A stretch of 64,000 nt of DNA. It comes from JAJDXO01 sp965213765 (lineage in GTDB: Bacteria; Pseudomonadota; Alphaproteobacteria; Rhodospirillales; UBA2165). Where the stretch lies: NCBI GenBank assembly GCA_965213765.1, contig OZ243926.1, positions 2,232,001 through 2,296,000 of the forward strand, written 5' to 3'. Numbering within the stretch: position 1 is the stretch's first letter; every line of letters begins with the position of its first letter. A program made the position numbers and the translations under genes. The notes beneath the pieces were generated by a model. That model worked only from the letters and a program-made list of their open reading frames with translations, searched no databases and had not been told where the DNA came from. Shown in pieces: positions 16,120 to 24,838 of the stretch.

Positions 16120-16260
16120 TCATCGTTGCGGGCGGCCTAGGAAAACGTCGAGCTTGAGGCACCCCTCTTCCTTCCGGCCTTCCGGCATCAGCGTGGCCAT
16201 GCCGGCCTCGTAGGCGGCGATATGTTCGGGCTTGATCTGAACTTTGACGATGACGTGCAT
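16120..16260 (-). CDS. short ABM-like (antibiotic biosynthesis monooxygenase) protein, probably truncated
   Basis: ATG 16260 follows GGGGAGAG and encodes 46 residues, MHVIVKVQIKPEHIAAYEAG, then EEGCLKLDVF. This matches the first half of ABM-type ferredoxin-fold proteins, which are normally about 95 residues and act as dimeric monooxygenases or small-molecule binders. The frame ends at a TGA where the family continues, so it is probably a shortened gene. It follows the LysE gene by 17 bases in the same direction. Confidence 0.45.
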   Translation of the reverse strand: MHVIVKVQIKPEHIAAYEAGMATLMPEGRKEEGCLKLDVFLGRPQR

Positions 16261-16277
16261 GGGGCTCTCCCCGTTGT

Positions 16278-16889
16278 TTATCTATCCGACAACGCGAGAC
16301 GCAGGCCGAGCAAGGCAAACGCGGCGGCAAACCCGCCCCTGAGCCACTTCATCACGCCCGGTTTTGAGATCACGTAAGTGCGGGCCGCACTGGCGAAGGC
16401 GCCGTAGACGGCAAACACCACGAAGGTGAGAAACATGAACACGGCGCCGAGCCACAGCATCAACGGCGTCGGGCCGGCCGTTCCGGCGGGCACGAACTGA
16501 GGCAGGAAGGCGAGGAAGAACAGCGACAGCTTTGGGTTCAGCAGGTTCACCAGGATGCCCGAGGTGACGATCCTGAGGGCCGGGGTCGAGGTTTTATTTT
16601 CAGGGACGGATAGCGCACCCCCCTCGCGCAAAATCCCCCAGGCCATGTAGAGCAGGTAGAGCACGCCCAGAATTTTGACCACCTGGAAGGCGACGGCGGA
16701 TGCGTGCAGCAACGCGGCCAGCCCCAAAATGCCCGCCGCGATATGTGGAACGATCCCAAGCGTACAGCCGAAAGCCGCGATGACGCTGGCGCGCAAGCCC
16801 TGCCCCAGCCCGTAGGCCAGGGTGTAGATCACGCCGGTCCCGGGCAGCAGGATGACGATCATCGAGGTGATGAGGAATTCCGGGGTCAT
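16278..16889 (-). CDS. LysE-family amino acid/metabolite exporter
   Basis: A roughly 203-residue inner-membrane translocator with about six hydrophobic helices. The family signatures are the N-terminal TPEFLITSMIVILLPGTGVI, YTLAYGLGQG and the mid-protein SGILVNLLNPKLSLFFLAFL. RhtB/LysE proteins export amino acids or related metabolites using proton motive force; the substrate is unknown. ATG 16889 overlaps the toxin stop codon (ATGA) and is preferred over a TTG nine bases upstream. The LysE gene may thus be translated from the toxin-antitoxin transcript. Confidence 0.85.
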   Translation of the reverse strand: MTPEFLITSMIVILLPGTGVIYTLAYGLGQGLRASVIAAFGCTLGIVPHIAAGILGLAALLHASAVAFQVVKILGVLYLLYMAWGILREGGALSVPENKTSTPALRIVTSGILVNLLNPKLSLFFLAFLPQFVPAGTAGPTPLMLWLGAVFMFLTFVVFAVYGAFASAARTYVISKPGVMKWLRGGFAAAFALLGLRLALSDR

Positions 16890-17302
16890 GGGAACCAAAG
16901 CTTTATGCTACCGTAACCTGTTTCTTTGCCTTTCGCCTTAGGCGGCGAAGGACGATAGACCTTCGCGATATAGGGCGGCGAGTGAGTCTCAACAAATTGC
17001 TCAATTTTCGGCAATGTCGCGATAAACCCATCAGCCAATTCAGAGTGCTTGGCCTTACCGACGAGCACCAGGAGCGCCACACCATTACGCATGACTGCGT
17101 CACGTTCATTGGGTTTGTAGCGAATTCGCCGATCATGTGTCAGGGCAATCCACCCCCGGGAACCTACTGTCCTAAGCCAGTCCTCATCGCGGGCATCAGG
17201 AGCGAAGTGGTCCTTGTGTTGTTCCACGTTCAGCCCAGCCGATTTCAGGATTCCGGGAAACTGATTTCCGAGGTCACGATCCGTAAAATAGACGGAACTC
17301 AA
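16886..17302 (-). CDS. PIN-like toxin, VapC45-like
   Basis: A 138-residue PIN-like protein. Acidic residues sit where the family needs a metal site: YFTDRDLG, DARDEDWL and ALTHDRRI. These proteins are presumed RNases that act as toxins. It overlaps the stop of its antitoxin by four bases (ATGA), the usual arrangement for type II pairs. The C-terminus is basic and proline-rich (PSPPKAKGKETG). Target RNA is unknown. Confidence 0.7.
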   Translation of the reverse strand: MSSVYFTDRDLGNQFPGILKSAGLNVEQHKDHFAPDARDEDWLRTVGSRGWIALTHDRRIRYKPNERDAVMRNGVALLVLVGKAKHSELADGFIATLPKIEQFVETHSPPYIAKVYRPSPPKAKGKETGYGSIKLWFP

Positions 17303-17976
17303 GCTGCCCGCTCATACACTAGTGCTTGCGTTACATCTCTTACGTCGAGGTCGTAATCCGCGGCCACCTCCTCCACTGATTCGTCTGCATCAATACGCTC
17401 CACGATGGCGGAAGTTGAGACACCCTTGCTCAAAATGACGGGCCGGCCGAATGCGATCTGCGGATCGATAACAATCGGCCTGTCGTCTGCTGGCGAAACA
17501 GCGGACACAAACGGGAATAATCGAATAGGAATGTCGCTCGAATTCCACTCAATTCGAGCCAAGTGTCGGTCAAATACCTCACGCATGGCAAGTTGGCCTG
17601 ATGCAGATAGTTCGATCAATTTTCCATATCGTTCCAAGAAGACTCGACCCGCGCCGGTACGCAATTCAGGACGAAGCAATAGTCTAGAAATCTTCAGCTG
17701 ACGCTCGGCGTACTCGATCGAGGCCCTAACTGCCTGGACCGAGACACCGTGTTCGCTCCGGAGCGCCCTAAGCACATGCGCCTCAATCAAATTCGAGAAT
17801 GAAAGGAGTGGCGGTTGAACCAATGCCGGTTTTAGAAGCGGATGAAATCGACCTGTACCCTCAGCTTTGGGGTACTTGCGACCAAACATCCACGAGCGCA
17901 GCGTCGCAGCCGGCAAACGAACATAGCGTGCGGCCTCGGCAATCTTATATGCGGGCTGATTCTGAGCTTCGTTCAA
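17299..17976 (-). CDS. DUF433/VapB45-like antitoxin with HTH domain
   Basis: A 225-residue antitoxin. The N-terminal YKIAEAARYVRLPAATLRSW is a MerR-like helix-turn-helix. The C-terminal DUF433 domain (VIDPQIAFGRPVILSKGVST, IVERIDADESVEEVAADYDL) contacts the partner toxin. The start is TTG 17976. It has lower GC than its neighbours, consistent with acquisition. It would repress its own promoter in 17980-18060, where an AT-rich ATCAT...ATGAT inverted repeat (about 18005-18025) is a candidate operator. Confidence 0.72.
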   Translation of the reverse strand: MNEAQNQPAYKIAEAARYVRLPAATLRSWMFGRKYPKAEGTGRFHPLLKPALVQPPLLSFSNLIEAHVLRALRSEHGVSVQAVRASIEYAERQLKISRLLLRPELRTGAGRVFLERYGKLIELSASGQLAMREVFDRHLARIEWNSSDIPIRLFPFVSAVSPADDRPIVIDPQIAFGRPVILSKGVSTSAIVERIDADESVEEVAADYDLDVRDVTQALVYERAA

Positions 17977-18064
17977 CAGCGAGCGGACTCCAACTTATAG
18001 GATCACATCATAATATGATTAATGATTCTGAAACGCGAGCGCTCACGTTATCCGAGGCCGCGGG

Positions 18065-18919
18065 TCAGCTCTGATCCCACTCGGCCCGCTCGCCGCCCTC
18101 TGTCTCGGCGTCGTAGTACCACTTCAAGCCAAGCTCCTCCTCGCTCAAGACATTGGTCTTGAAGCTCCGCCAGGCCTGGATCTCGAAATAGTCGAGCGGA
18201 CCGTCCAGGGCCCTCAGGCGATGAGGGACGCTTGGCGGAAAATAGACCAGGGTGCCCGGTTCAAGCTCTTGGGACTCGTCGCCGACCTCCACCTTGCCGC
18301 GGCCCTTGAAGGTCATGTAGCAATGGTCGGGCCCGCGCGGATTGGCCTCGGTGCCCACGTGCTGGTGATACGGCGACGAGCCGTCGTCGCGATAGTGCAT
18401 CTCGCCCGCCTGGATGGCGTTGGTCGGCGTCAACCGGCTGCCGTCGCCCAGGCGCACGGTGCTCTCGGCACAGAAGTGGCGCACCCGCCCGCCGCTGGCA
18501 TCGCTGAGACGGCGGAGCCTGCCGCGGTTAAACACGTAGCCCGGCCCGCCGGGCAGATCACCGTCGACCCCCGCGGGCGCCTTGGGCGTGATCATGTGGA
18601 GGATCTCGAGATCGCCCCCTGAGGCTGCGAAATCCGCCGTCTCGCCGGGCGTCACCATGGCTCCGGCGCCCCCTTCGGCGACCACGGATTTGCCACCGAG
18701 AGCAATGGACCCGCCGCCGCCCATCACATAGAGCAGGTGAACGTCGCCGCCCGCCTCCACGTGAAAGGTCTGGCCGTCCGATACGGTGCGCCGGATGACC
18801 GTCAGGTTTTTGGAGCCGCAGAGCGCGTCGCCGCACAGCGTCCGCTCCCTGCCCGACGGCACCTCGGCGGCGTCGGCGGTGTTGGAGTTGATGATGAAGA
18901 TGTCGTTCAACGTCGGCAT
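18065..18919 (-). CDS. bicupin domain protein
   Basis: A 284-residue protein with two cupin barrels. The first (residues about 50-110: FHVEAGGDVHLLYVMGGGG, VTPGETADF) has few metal ligands. The second (about 175-250: GEMHYRDDGSSPYHQHVGTE, DHCYMTFKGRGKVEVGDE, PPSVPHRL) holds the His/Glu set that would bind a metal. Fe- or Mn-dependent dioxygenases and isomerases share this layout, but the substrate is not clear. It sits 37 bases upstream of the TRAP-1 permease gene in the same direction; being expressed after the transporter is not possible in this order, so it probably has its own promoter. Confidence 0.7.
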   Translation of the reverse strand: MPTLNDIFIINSNTADAAEVPSGRERTLCGDALCGSKNLTVIRRTVSDGQTFHVEAGGDVHLLYVMGGGGSIALGGKSVVAEGGAGAMVTPGETADFAASGGDLEILHMITPKAPAGVDGDLPGGPGYVFNRGRLRRLSDASGGRVRHFCAESTVRLGDGSRLTPTNAIQAGEMHYRDDGSSPYHQHVGTEANPRGPDHCYMTFKGRGKVEVGDESQELEPGTLVYFPPSVPHRLRALDGPLDYFEIQAWRSFKTNVLSEEELGLKWYYDAETEGGERAEWDQS

Positions 18920-18956
18920 AGAAGACCTCCCTTCTCCTGAGGCGTTAATTCCTAGC

Positions 18957-20249
18957 TTAACCCATCAGCGACGGCAGAATGAGCGTAATCGTCGGAAACA
19001 GCACCAGCACCGTGAGCCGCACCATGTCCGCCATCCAAAATGGCGTGACGCCCCGGAAGATGGTGCCGGTGCCCACATCCCGGAGCACGGTATTAAGGAC
19101 GAATATGTTCATGCCCACAGGCGGCGTGATCAGGCTGATCTCGGTCACCACGACAACGATGATGCCGAACCAAACCGGGTCAAGCCCGAGAGACAGCACC
19201 ACCGGGAAGAACAGCGGGATGGTCAGCAGGATCATGGCGATGCTGTCCAGCACGGCGCCGAGGCCGATATAGATCAACATGATGGCAAAAACGACCACCA
19301 GCGGATGAGTGTCGAGACCGGTAACCCAGCCGCCCAACGTCTCGGGCATGCCGGTCTCGTTCATCAGATTGGAGAAGATCAGGGCCCCGATGAGAATGAA
19401 GAACAGCATGGCGGTGGTTTGGGCGGCGTCGGACAATTGCTGAAACAGGGTCTTCCAGGTGAGTTTGCCGCGCGCCCAGGCAAACAGGAACGCGCCGGCG
19501 GCGCCGACGCCGGCCGCCTCGGTCGGCGTGAAGAAGCCCACATAGATGCCGCCGATGACCAGCAAGAAAAGCAGCAGCACGCCCCACACATGGGACAGCG
19601 CCTTCCACCGCGTGGCCCAGGGCGTCACTTCGCCGGGCGGGCCGATCTCGGGCCTCAGCCGCGTGGTGATGGAAATGGCGATGTTGTAGCCGACGATGCC
19701 CAAGATACCGGGGATGATGCCGGCGATGAACAGCGCCCCGATATCGGTGGACGTCATGATACCGTAGAGCACCAGGATGACGCTGGGCGGGATCAGAATC
19801 CCCAGCGTGCCGCCGGCGGCGATGGCGCCCGTCGCCAGCGTATCGGCGTAGTGGAACCGGCGCATGGGCGGCATGGCCACCTTGGCCATGGTGGCGGCGG
19901 TCGCCACCGATGAGCCGCACACCGCCGAGAACCCGCCGCAGGAAATGATGGTCGCCATGGCGAGCCCGCCCCGCTTGTGGCCGATCCACGAATAAGCGGC
20001 GGTGTAGAGCTCGTCCGCCAGTCCCGCCCGAGTGATGAAATTGCCCATTAGCACGAACAGGGGGATCACCGACAGTTCCGACGATTGGGCGGTATCAAAG
20101 GCGAGCCGTCCGATCATCGACAGCGTCCCTGGCCAGCTGACGTAATAGGCGAAGCCGACGATGCCGACCCCGGCCATGGCGAACGCCACGGGCAGCCGCA
20201 GGAACAAGAGCCCGATCAGGATAGCGAAAACGATCAGCGCGTCGACCAT
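18957..20249 (-). CDS. dctM: TRAP transporter large permease subunit (DctM), system 1
   Basis: A 430-residue inner-membrane protein with about twelve hydrophobic segments. DctM hallmarks are LLFLRLPVAFAMAGVGIVGF near the start, PLFVLMGNFI, the CGGFSAVCGSSVATAATMAK loop and LLIPPSVILVLYGI. It couples sodium entry to uptake of an organic acid delivered by DctP. It starts three bases after dctQ ends. Confidence 0.95.
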   Translation of the reverse strand: MVDALIVFAILIGLLFLRLPVAFAMAGVGIVGFAYYVSWPGTLSMIGRLAFDTAQSSELSVIPLFVLMGNFITRAGLADELYTAAYSWIGHKRGGLAMATIISCGGFSAVCGSSVATAATMAKVAMPPMRRFHYADTLATGAIAAGGTLGILIPPSVILVLYGIMTSTDIGALFIAGIIPGILGIVGYNIAISITTRLRPEIGPPGEVTPWATRWKALSHVWGVLLLFLLVIGGIYVGFFTPTEAAGVGAAGAFLFAWARGKLTWKTLFQQLSDAAQTTAMLFFILIGALIFSNLMNETGMPETLGGWVTGLDTHPLVVVFAIMLIYIGLGAVLDSIAMILLTIPLFFPVVLSLGLDPVWFGIIVVVVTEISLITPPVGMNIFVLNTVLRDVGTGTIFRGVTPFWMADMVRLTVLVLFPTITLILPSLMG

Positions 20250-20252
20250 GGA

Positions 20253-20762
20253 TCAGATGATCTCCGGTTGATCGTCATGTTCCGGTGGCGGCACCAGGAT
20301 GTAGGCAGCCTGGATGGGGACGCTCAAGGCCGTCATCACCGCCATGAAGTATGCCACCGGCGCCAAGGGAACGTTGAGGAACAGGGTCACGTCGTTGTAG
20401 CCCGCAAGCTTGCCGGCCACGTCCCAAAGCCGCCAGGCGAAGATGGCGAGAATGACCGTGCAGACGCTGTTGACCGCCACCCGCTGGACCACCCGCCAGA
20501 ATGGCGGGATCACGTTGTCAAGAAGCGTCACCGAGACGTGGCCGTCATTGGCGGTGATGATGGGCACCCCGGCGAACACCAGGATACCCATCAGGATTTC
20601 GACCACCTCGAATAGCCCGACGATGGAGATGTTGAATACCCCGCGGGTGATCACATCGACCACCGTCAGCCACATGATCACGAACAGGGTGACCGCGGCA
20701 AACAGGGCCAATGCCCGGCCCGCGGGTTTGCGGAACCGGGCATAGTTTTCGGCGAAGGTCAT
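20253..20762 (-). CDS. dctQ: TRAP transporter small permease subunit (DctQ), system 1
   Basis: A 169-residue membrane protein with four predicted helices (ALFAAVTLFVIMWLTVVDVI, EILMGILVFAGVPIITANDG, then two more). It is the small subunit that complexes with DctM. It lies between dctP, 41 bases upstream, and dctM. Confidence 0.93.
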   Translation of the reverse strand: MTFAENYARFRKPAGRALALFAAVTLFVIMWLTVVDVITRGVFNISIVGLFEVVEILMGILVFAGVPIITANDGHVSVTLLDNVIPPFWRVVQRVAVNSVCTVILAIFAWRLWDVAGKLAGYNDVTLFLNVPLAPVAYFMAVMTALSVPIQAAYILVPPPEHDDQPEII

Positions 20763-20803
20763 TTACTCAGCTCTGGGGCTTAACAGCCTAGCCGATAAAC
20801 GAC

Positions 20804-21853
20804 CTATTTCTTCATGGTCGCGGCTTCGATCTTCTTGATCTCCGACTTGTACATGGCGAGCGCCGCCTCGCCGTCGACGCCCTTGGCCTTCGCCTTCTTC
20901 ATCCACTCGGCCTGGATCGGCTTCCACATCGCCTTGGCCTTGGCGGTGAATTCGGCGGGCATGGGGACGATCTTGATGCCGTTCTCTTTCATGTGCGCGA
21001 TGCCGTTCTTGTCGGCCAGGTCCCACGCATCGCCGATATAGTCGGAGGCGTGCTCACCGGAGACGCCTTCGATCAGGCGCTGATCCTTGGCCGAAATGCC
21101 GTCCCAGACCTTCTGGTTCATGTACATCTGGAACACGGTGGCATAGAGGCCCCCGGGCGGCACGGTGGTGTACTTCACCAGCTTTCCAAGCTTGAAGTTC
21201 TTGATGCCCTCATATGTCAGGAAGACGCCGTCGATGACGCCCTTGGAGAGCATGTTATGCACCTTGGTGATGGGCGCAAAGATGGGCGTGGCCCCCATGC
21301 TCTTGGCCAGTGCCGAAATATTGTCACCGCTGACCCGGAGCTTCAGCCCCTTCAAGTCGCCCATGGTCTGCACCGGACGCTTTGAGTTGTGGATCAGGCC
21401 GGGGCCGTGGACCCAGACGGTCATCAGCTTCATGCCGGCCGCCTCGTTGGCCTGCTTGAAGTGCTTGTCATAGACCCGCCAGTAGCCGACGGTCCGCGCC
21501 TTGGCGCTGTTGGTGAGGAATGGGAACTCGGCCATCTTGTGCAGCAGGAACCGGCCTGGCGTGTAGGCGGGAATGATGTGGGCGACGTCGATGGCGCCTT
21601 CCTTGATAAAGTCGTGATAGGCGGGCGGCGCGCCCAGGCCCTTCGCCAGCATGCGGACGTTGACCCGGCCCTTGGTCACCTCACCGATACTCTTCACCCA
21701 GAGATCGACGCCGAATTTCCGCATCTCGTGGTGCGGCGGATCCCAAGTGGCATATCGTAGTTTTTGTTGGGCTTCGGCGGGCGCCGAAGCGGCGAAGACG
21801 GCACCGGCAACTGCGCCGGCCCCCAAAATCGTGCGAACGAATAGTCTGGACAT
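20804..21853 (-). CDS. dctP: TRAP transporter solute-binding protein (DctP), system 1
   Basis: A 349-residue periplasmic binding protein with a signal peptide ending APAEA-Q. DctP features include LRYATWDPPHHEMRKFGVDL at the first strand, the loop DLKGLKLRVSGD with the arginine that binds the ligand carboxylate, and GVIDGVFLTYEGI. The exact ligand is unknown. It heads the dctP-dctQ-dctM operon and is divergent from the arylsulfotransferase-like gene, with a palindrome between them. Confidence 0.95.
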   Translation of the reverse strand: MSRLFVRTILGAGAVAGAVFAASAPAEAQQKLRYATWDPPHHEMRKFGVDLWVKSIGEVTKGRVNVRMLAKGLGAPPAYHDFIKEGAIDVAHIIPAYTPGRFLLHKMAEFPFLTNSAKARTVGYWRVYDKHFKQANEAAGMKLMTVWVHGPGLIHNSKRPVQTMGDLKGLKLRVSGDNISALAKSMGATPIFAPITKVHNMLSKGVIDGVFLTYEGIKNFKLGKLVKYTTVPPGGLYATVFQMYMNQKVWDGISAKDQRLIEGVSGEHASDYIGDAWDLADKNGIAHMKENGIKIVPMPAEFTAKAKAMWKPIQAEWMKKAKAKGVDGEAALAMYKSEIKKIEAATMKK

Positions 21854-21924
21854 TCATTCCTCCATCGAAAATGTGTTGTCCTGTTGAAATTGGTTGCGTG
21901 CTCTTATGTGACGGCAATCGCTTG

Positions 21925-21951
21925 ATATGAGATTATCACTAAATCTCATAT
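21925..21951. promoter_or_regulatory. perfect inverted repeat between TRAP-1 and arylsulfotransferase genes
   Basis: ATATGAGATT and AATCTCATAT are perfect 10-base arms around ATCACTA. It lies 71 bases from the dctP start and 119 bases from the divergent gene start, so one regulator could control both. No regulator gene is adjacent. Confidence 0.5.
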
Positions 21952-22070
21952 TGTAGGATTTTTTGTATTCGTGTGCGTTGCGCGGACGAGGCCGTTTAAG
22001 CACGGTGGCCATTTATGGACCAATGAGGGACGCTAAGCAGCGTCAACAAACCGGGGGAGGAGCGACGACG

Positions 22071-23276
22071 ATGAGCGTCACCAGACGGAATGTGCACGGG
22101 GTCACCCACTACGAACAGGGGCGGGCCTTCGACGGCTACACCCTGTTCGCGCCGATGATGGGCCGCAATGTGTGGCTGATCGATATGATGGGCCGGGTGG
22201 TCCATCGATGGGCGATGGAGAACATCCCCGGCAATTACGGCAAGCTGCTGACCAACGGCAACCTGCTCTATGCCGGCAAGCTCATGCCGTCTCCGCTGCC
22301 CGAGTTCGGCGGCAATGGCGGCCAACTGATCGAGGTCGACTGGCACGGCAATACGGTCTGGGAGTACCGCGACCCCTATCACAGTCATTGTTTCGCCGAG
22401 ATGGAGAACGGCAACCTGATGATCGCCCAGTGGCGCGCGGTGCCCGACGGCATTGCCAAGAAGGTCCAAGGCGGGCAGCCGGGCACCGAGCTCAATGGCG
22501 TCATGTGGGGTGAAGCCATACAAGAAATCGACCGGGAAACCAAACAGGTGCTCTGGGAGTGGTGCTCTTTCGATCATCTCGATGTGGAGATCGACATTCT
22601 GGGGCCGCTGCATCCCCGGGACCGATGGACCAACCTCAATGCCATCACGATGCTGCCCGACGGCAACCTGCTGGTTAGTTTCCGCCTCATCAACACGATT
22701 GCCATCATTGACCGTGCGTCCGGCGATATCATCTGGCGTTGGGGCCCCGGCGAGATCGCCGGCCAGCACAACCCGACGCTGCTCGAGAACGGCAACATCC
22801 TGCTGTTCGACAATGGCGCCCACCGGGTCTACACCACCATCGATTTCTCCCGCGTCATCGAGGTCAACCCCAAGACCAACGAGATCGAATGGGAGTACAA
22901 GGACGACCCACCCTTCGACTTCAACAGCTTCATTTGTTCGGGCGCCCAGCGGCTGCCGGGCGGCACGACGCTGATCTGCGAGTCGCTTAAAGGCCGCTTG
23001 TTCGAGGTCACCCGCGAAGGCGACATGGTGTGGGAGTTCCACTCGCCGTTCTATTACGACCACGGCGTCTTCGGCACCAACAACATGGTGTTCCGCGCCT
23101 ATCGCTACGCCGCCGAGTATCCGGGGGTGAAGGACGCGGACCTCGACCCCGGGCGCTATCCCGACATCAACGCCCTGATGCCCCGGCGGTTCGTCCGACG
23201 GCGCGCCGCCGAGGAGCCCCACGTCACCGGCAGCAGCTTCGAGGTCGGGGGTTTCCGGAACCAGGACGCCGAATAA
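22071..23276 (+). CDS. arylsulfotransferase (ASST) family protein
   Basis: A 401-residue beta-propeller protein of the aryl sulfotransferase type. It shows HSHCFAEMENGNLMIAQW, repeated NGNLL/NGNILLFDNG blade motifs and EINPKT-NEIEWEY-like W-E-Y strands. Known ASSTs move sulfate between phenols through a catalytic histidine in the periplasm; this protein lacks a signal peptide, so it may act in the cytoplasm or have another role. ATG 22071 has a GGGGGAGGAG ribosome site and is preferred over the longer frame from 21963. It is divergent from TRAP system 1, which may import its substrate. Confidence 0.75.
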   Translation: MSVTRRNVHGVTHYEQGRAFDGYTLFAPMMGRNVWLIDMMGRVVHRWAMENIPGNYGKLLTNGNLLYAGKLMPSPLPEFGGNGGQLIEVDWHGNTVWEYRDPYHSHCFAEMENGNLMIAQWRAVPDGIAKKVQGGQPGTELNGVMWGEAIQEIDRETKQVLWEWCSFDHLDVEIDILGPLHPRDRWTNLNAITMLPDGNLLVSFRLINTIAIIDRASGDIIWRWGPGEIAGQHNPTLLENGNILLFDNGAHRVYTTIDFSRVIEVNPKTNEIEWEYKDDPPFDFNSFICSGAQRLPGGTTLICESLKGRLFEVTREGDMVWEFHSPFYYDHGVFGTNNMVFRAYRYAAEYPGVKDADLDPGRYPDINALMPRRFVRRRAAEEPHVTGSSFEVGGFRNQDAE

Positions 23277-23352
23277 CAGCGGTTGCGGGTAGCGCCGGAG
23301 CGCGCACATCAAAGATAGACATGTGCCGACACTCACCCCGGCAGGTTGGGAA

Positions 23353-23392
23353 ATGTCTATTTTTGTCTATGAATGCCCATGAATGCCTATGC
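23353..23392. repeat. four 10-base tandem repeats, copy 1
   Basis: ATGTCTATTT, TTGTCTATGA, ATGCCCATGA and ATGCCTATGC are four units with exact 10-base period, followed by CGCGAAAACGCC. A second array of the same design lies at 54072-54111. This one is 47 bases before arsR. The function is unknown. Confidence 0.65.
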
Positions 23393-23439
23393 CGCGAAAA
23401 CGCCACTTGATTATCCAATATATCGGGATATCATGAATT

Positions 23440-23772
23440 ATGGATAAAAATCAGGCTCTCGCCGCCTTTGCGGCGCTGTCACAGGAAACCCGTTTGGACG
23501 CGCTCCGGCTGCTGGTCGCCGCCGGGCCCAAGGGACTCGCGGCCGGCGAAATCGCCGAGCGGCTGGCGGTGCGCCAGAATACCATGTCGACCAACCTCGC
23601 CATCCTCGACCGGGCGGGACTGGTCACCTCGAGGCGCGAGGGTCGCAGCGTCCGCTACTTGGCCTCCCTCGAAAGCCTTCGGGATGTGGTCGGATTCCTG
23701 ATGAAGGATTGCTGCGGCGGACAGCCGGAACTGTGCGCGCCGCTGCTGGACGAGGTCCTGGGCGCCGCCTAA
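23440..23772 (+). CDS. arsR: ArsR-family arsenic-responsive repressor
   Basis: A 110-residue winged-helix repressor: LSQETRLDALRLLV, LAAGEIAERLAVRQNTMSTN and SRREGRSVRYLAS form the HTH and wing. Cys91, Cys92 and Cys99 in DCCGGQPELC are spaced like the C-terminal As(III) site known in Acidithiobacillus ferrooxidans ArsR, unlike the E. coli site. It should leave the operator when As(III) binds, turning on gapdh and arsJ, which follow 25 bases downstream. Confidence 0.92.
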   Translation: MDKNQALAAFAALSQETRLDALRLLVAAGPKGLAAGEIAERLAVRQNTMSTNLAILDRAGLVTSRREGRSVRYLASLESLRDVVGFLMKDCCGGQPELCAPLLDEVLGAA

Positions 23773-23797
23773 GGGCCGGGGAGAGGGAGAAACGAAC

Positions 23798-24838
23798 TTG
23801 GCACTCGGCATCAACGGCATGGGACGGATCGGGCGTCTTGCCCTGCGCGACGCCTTGGGCGGCGTGATCCGCGACGCTTCCGACACCCGGGGGCCGAATG
23901 GAATTGAAGTCGCCCACTTGAACGAGGTGAAGGGCGGCGCCGAAACGACGGCGCATCTGTTGGAGTTCGACAGTGTCCACGGCCGCTGGCGGGCCAATTT
24001 CGATGCCGCCGAGGACGCCATCACCGTCGACAATCACCGCATGGGGTTCACCGGGGAGGCCGGTCCCGGCGCGGTACCGTGGGGGAACTTGGGCTGCGAT
24101 ATCGTTCTGGAGTGCACCGGCAGGTTCCGCACGCCGGAGATGCTGCAGACCTATTTCGACCAGGGCGTGAAGAAGGTGATCGTCGCCGCGCCGGTGAAGG
24201 ACGAGAAGGCCCTCAATATCGTCGTCGGGGTCAATGACGGGCTCTATGAGCCGGACAAACACGACCTGCTGACCGCGGCGTCGTGCACCACCAATTGCCT
24301 GGCGCCGGTGGTCAAGGTGGTGCATGAGAATCTCGGCATCAAGCACGGCCAGATCACCACCATCCACGACCCGACCAACACCAATGTGGTCACCGACGCA
24401 CCGCACGAGGACCTGCGCCGGGCGCGCTCCGCCATGCTGTCCCTGCAGCCGACCACCACCGGAAGTGCCACCGCCATCGCGCTGATCTACCCGGAACTCA
24501 AGGGCAAGCTCAATGGCCACGCGGTGCGCGCACCCGTGCTGAATGCCAGCCTGACCGACTGCGTCTTTGAGGTGGAGAATTCGACCGCCGAAGACGAAGT
24601 GAACGCGCTGTTCGAAGAGGCCGCCGCCGGGCCGCTCGCCGGAGTGCTCGGCATCGAGCGGCGGCCCCTGGTGTCGGCGGACTACGCCAACGACACGCGA
24701 AGCTCCATCGTCGATGCCCCGTCCACCATGGTCACCGACGGCACGCTCCTCAAGGTCTATGCGTGGTACGACAACGAGATGGGCTATGCGTGCCGGATGA
24801 TTGATCTCGCCAATATCGTCCAGGAGTCGCTGATCTGA
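23798..24838 (+). CDS. ArsJ-associated glyceraldehyde-3-phosphate dehydrogenase
   Basis: A 346-residue GAPDH paralogue: GINGMGRIGRLALRDALGG binds NAD and ASCTTNCLAP holds the catalytic Cys163. In ars operons this enzyme uses arsenate instead of phosphate to make 1-arseno-3-phosphoglycerate, which ArsJ exports; extruded product breaks down, giving net arsenate efflux. TTG 23798 follows GGGAGAGGGAG. The stop overlaps the arsJ ATG (TGATG), so translation is coupled. Context rather than sequence separates it from the glycolytic enzyme. Confidence 0.92.
   Translation: MALGINGMGRIGRLALRDALGGVIRDASDTRGPNGIEVAHLNEVKGGAETTAHLLEFDSVHGRWRANFDAAEDAITVDNHRMGFTGEAGPGAVPWGNLGCDIVLECTGRFRTPEMLQTYFDQGVKKVIVAAPVKDEKALNIVVGVNDGLYEPDKHDLLTAASCTTNCLAPVVKVVHENLGIKHGQITTIHDPTNTNVVTDAPHEDLRRARSAMLSLQPTTTGSATAIALIYPELKGKLNGHAVRAPVLNASLTDCVFEVENSTAEDEVNALFEEAAAGPLAGVLGIERRPLVSADYANDTRSSIVDAPSTMVTDGTLLKVYAWYDNEMGYACRMIDLANIVQESLI

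Noticed and set aside
18786..19913. Histidine/aspartate-rich plus-strand frame across dctM
   Set aside because: Low-complexity antisense of a membrane protein gene, a common artefact.
23353..23392. Tandem 10-base units as a CRISPR array
   Set aside because: Units are contiguous with no spacers, and no cas gene is in the window.
23798..24838. Glycolytic GAPDH
   Set aside because: The overlap with arsJ and the position after an arsenic-type ArsR fit the arsenate-specific paralogue; no glycolytic genes are nearby.
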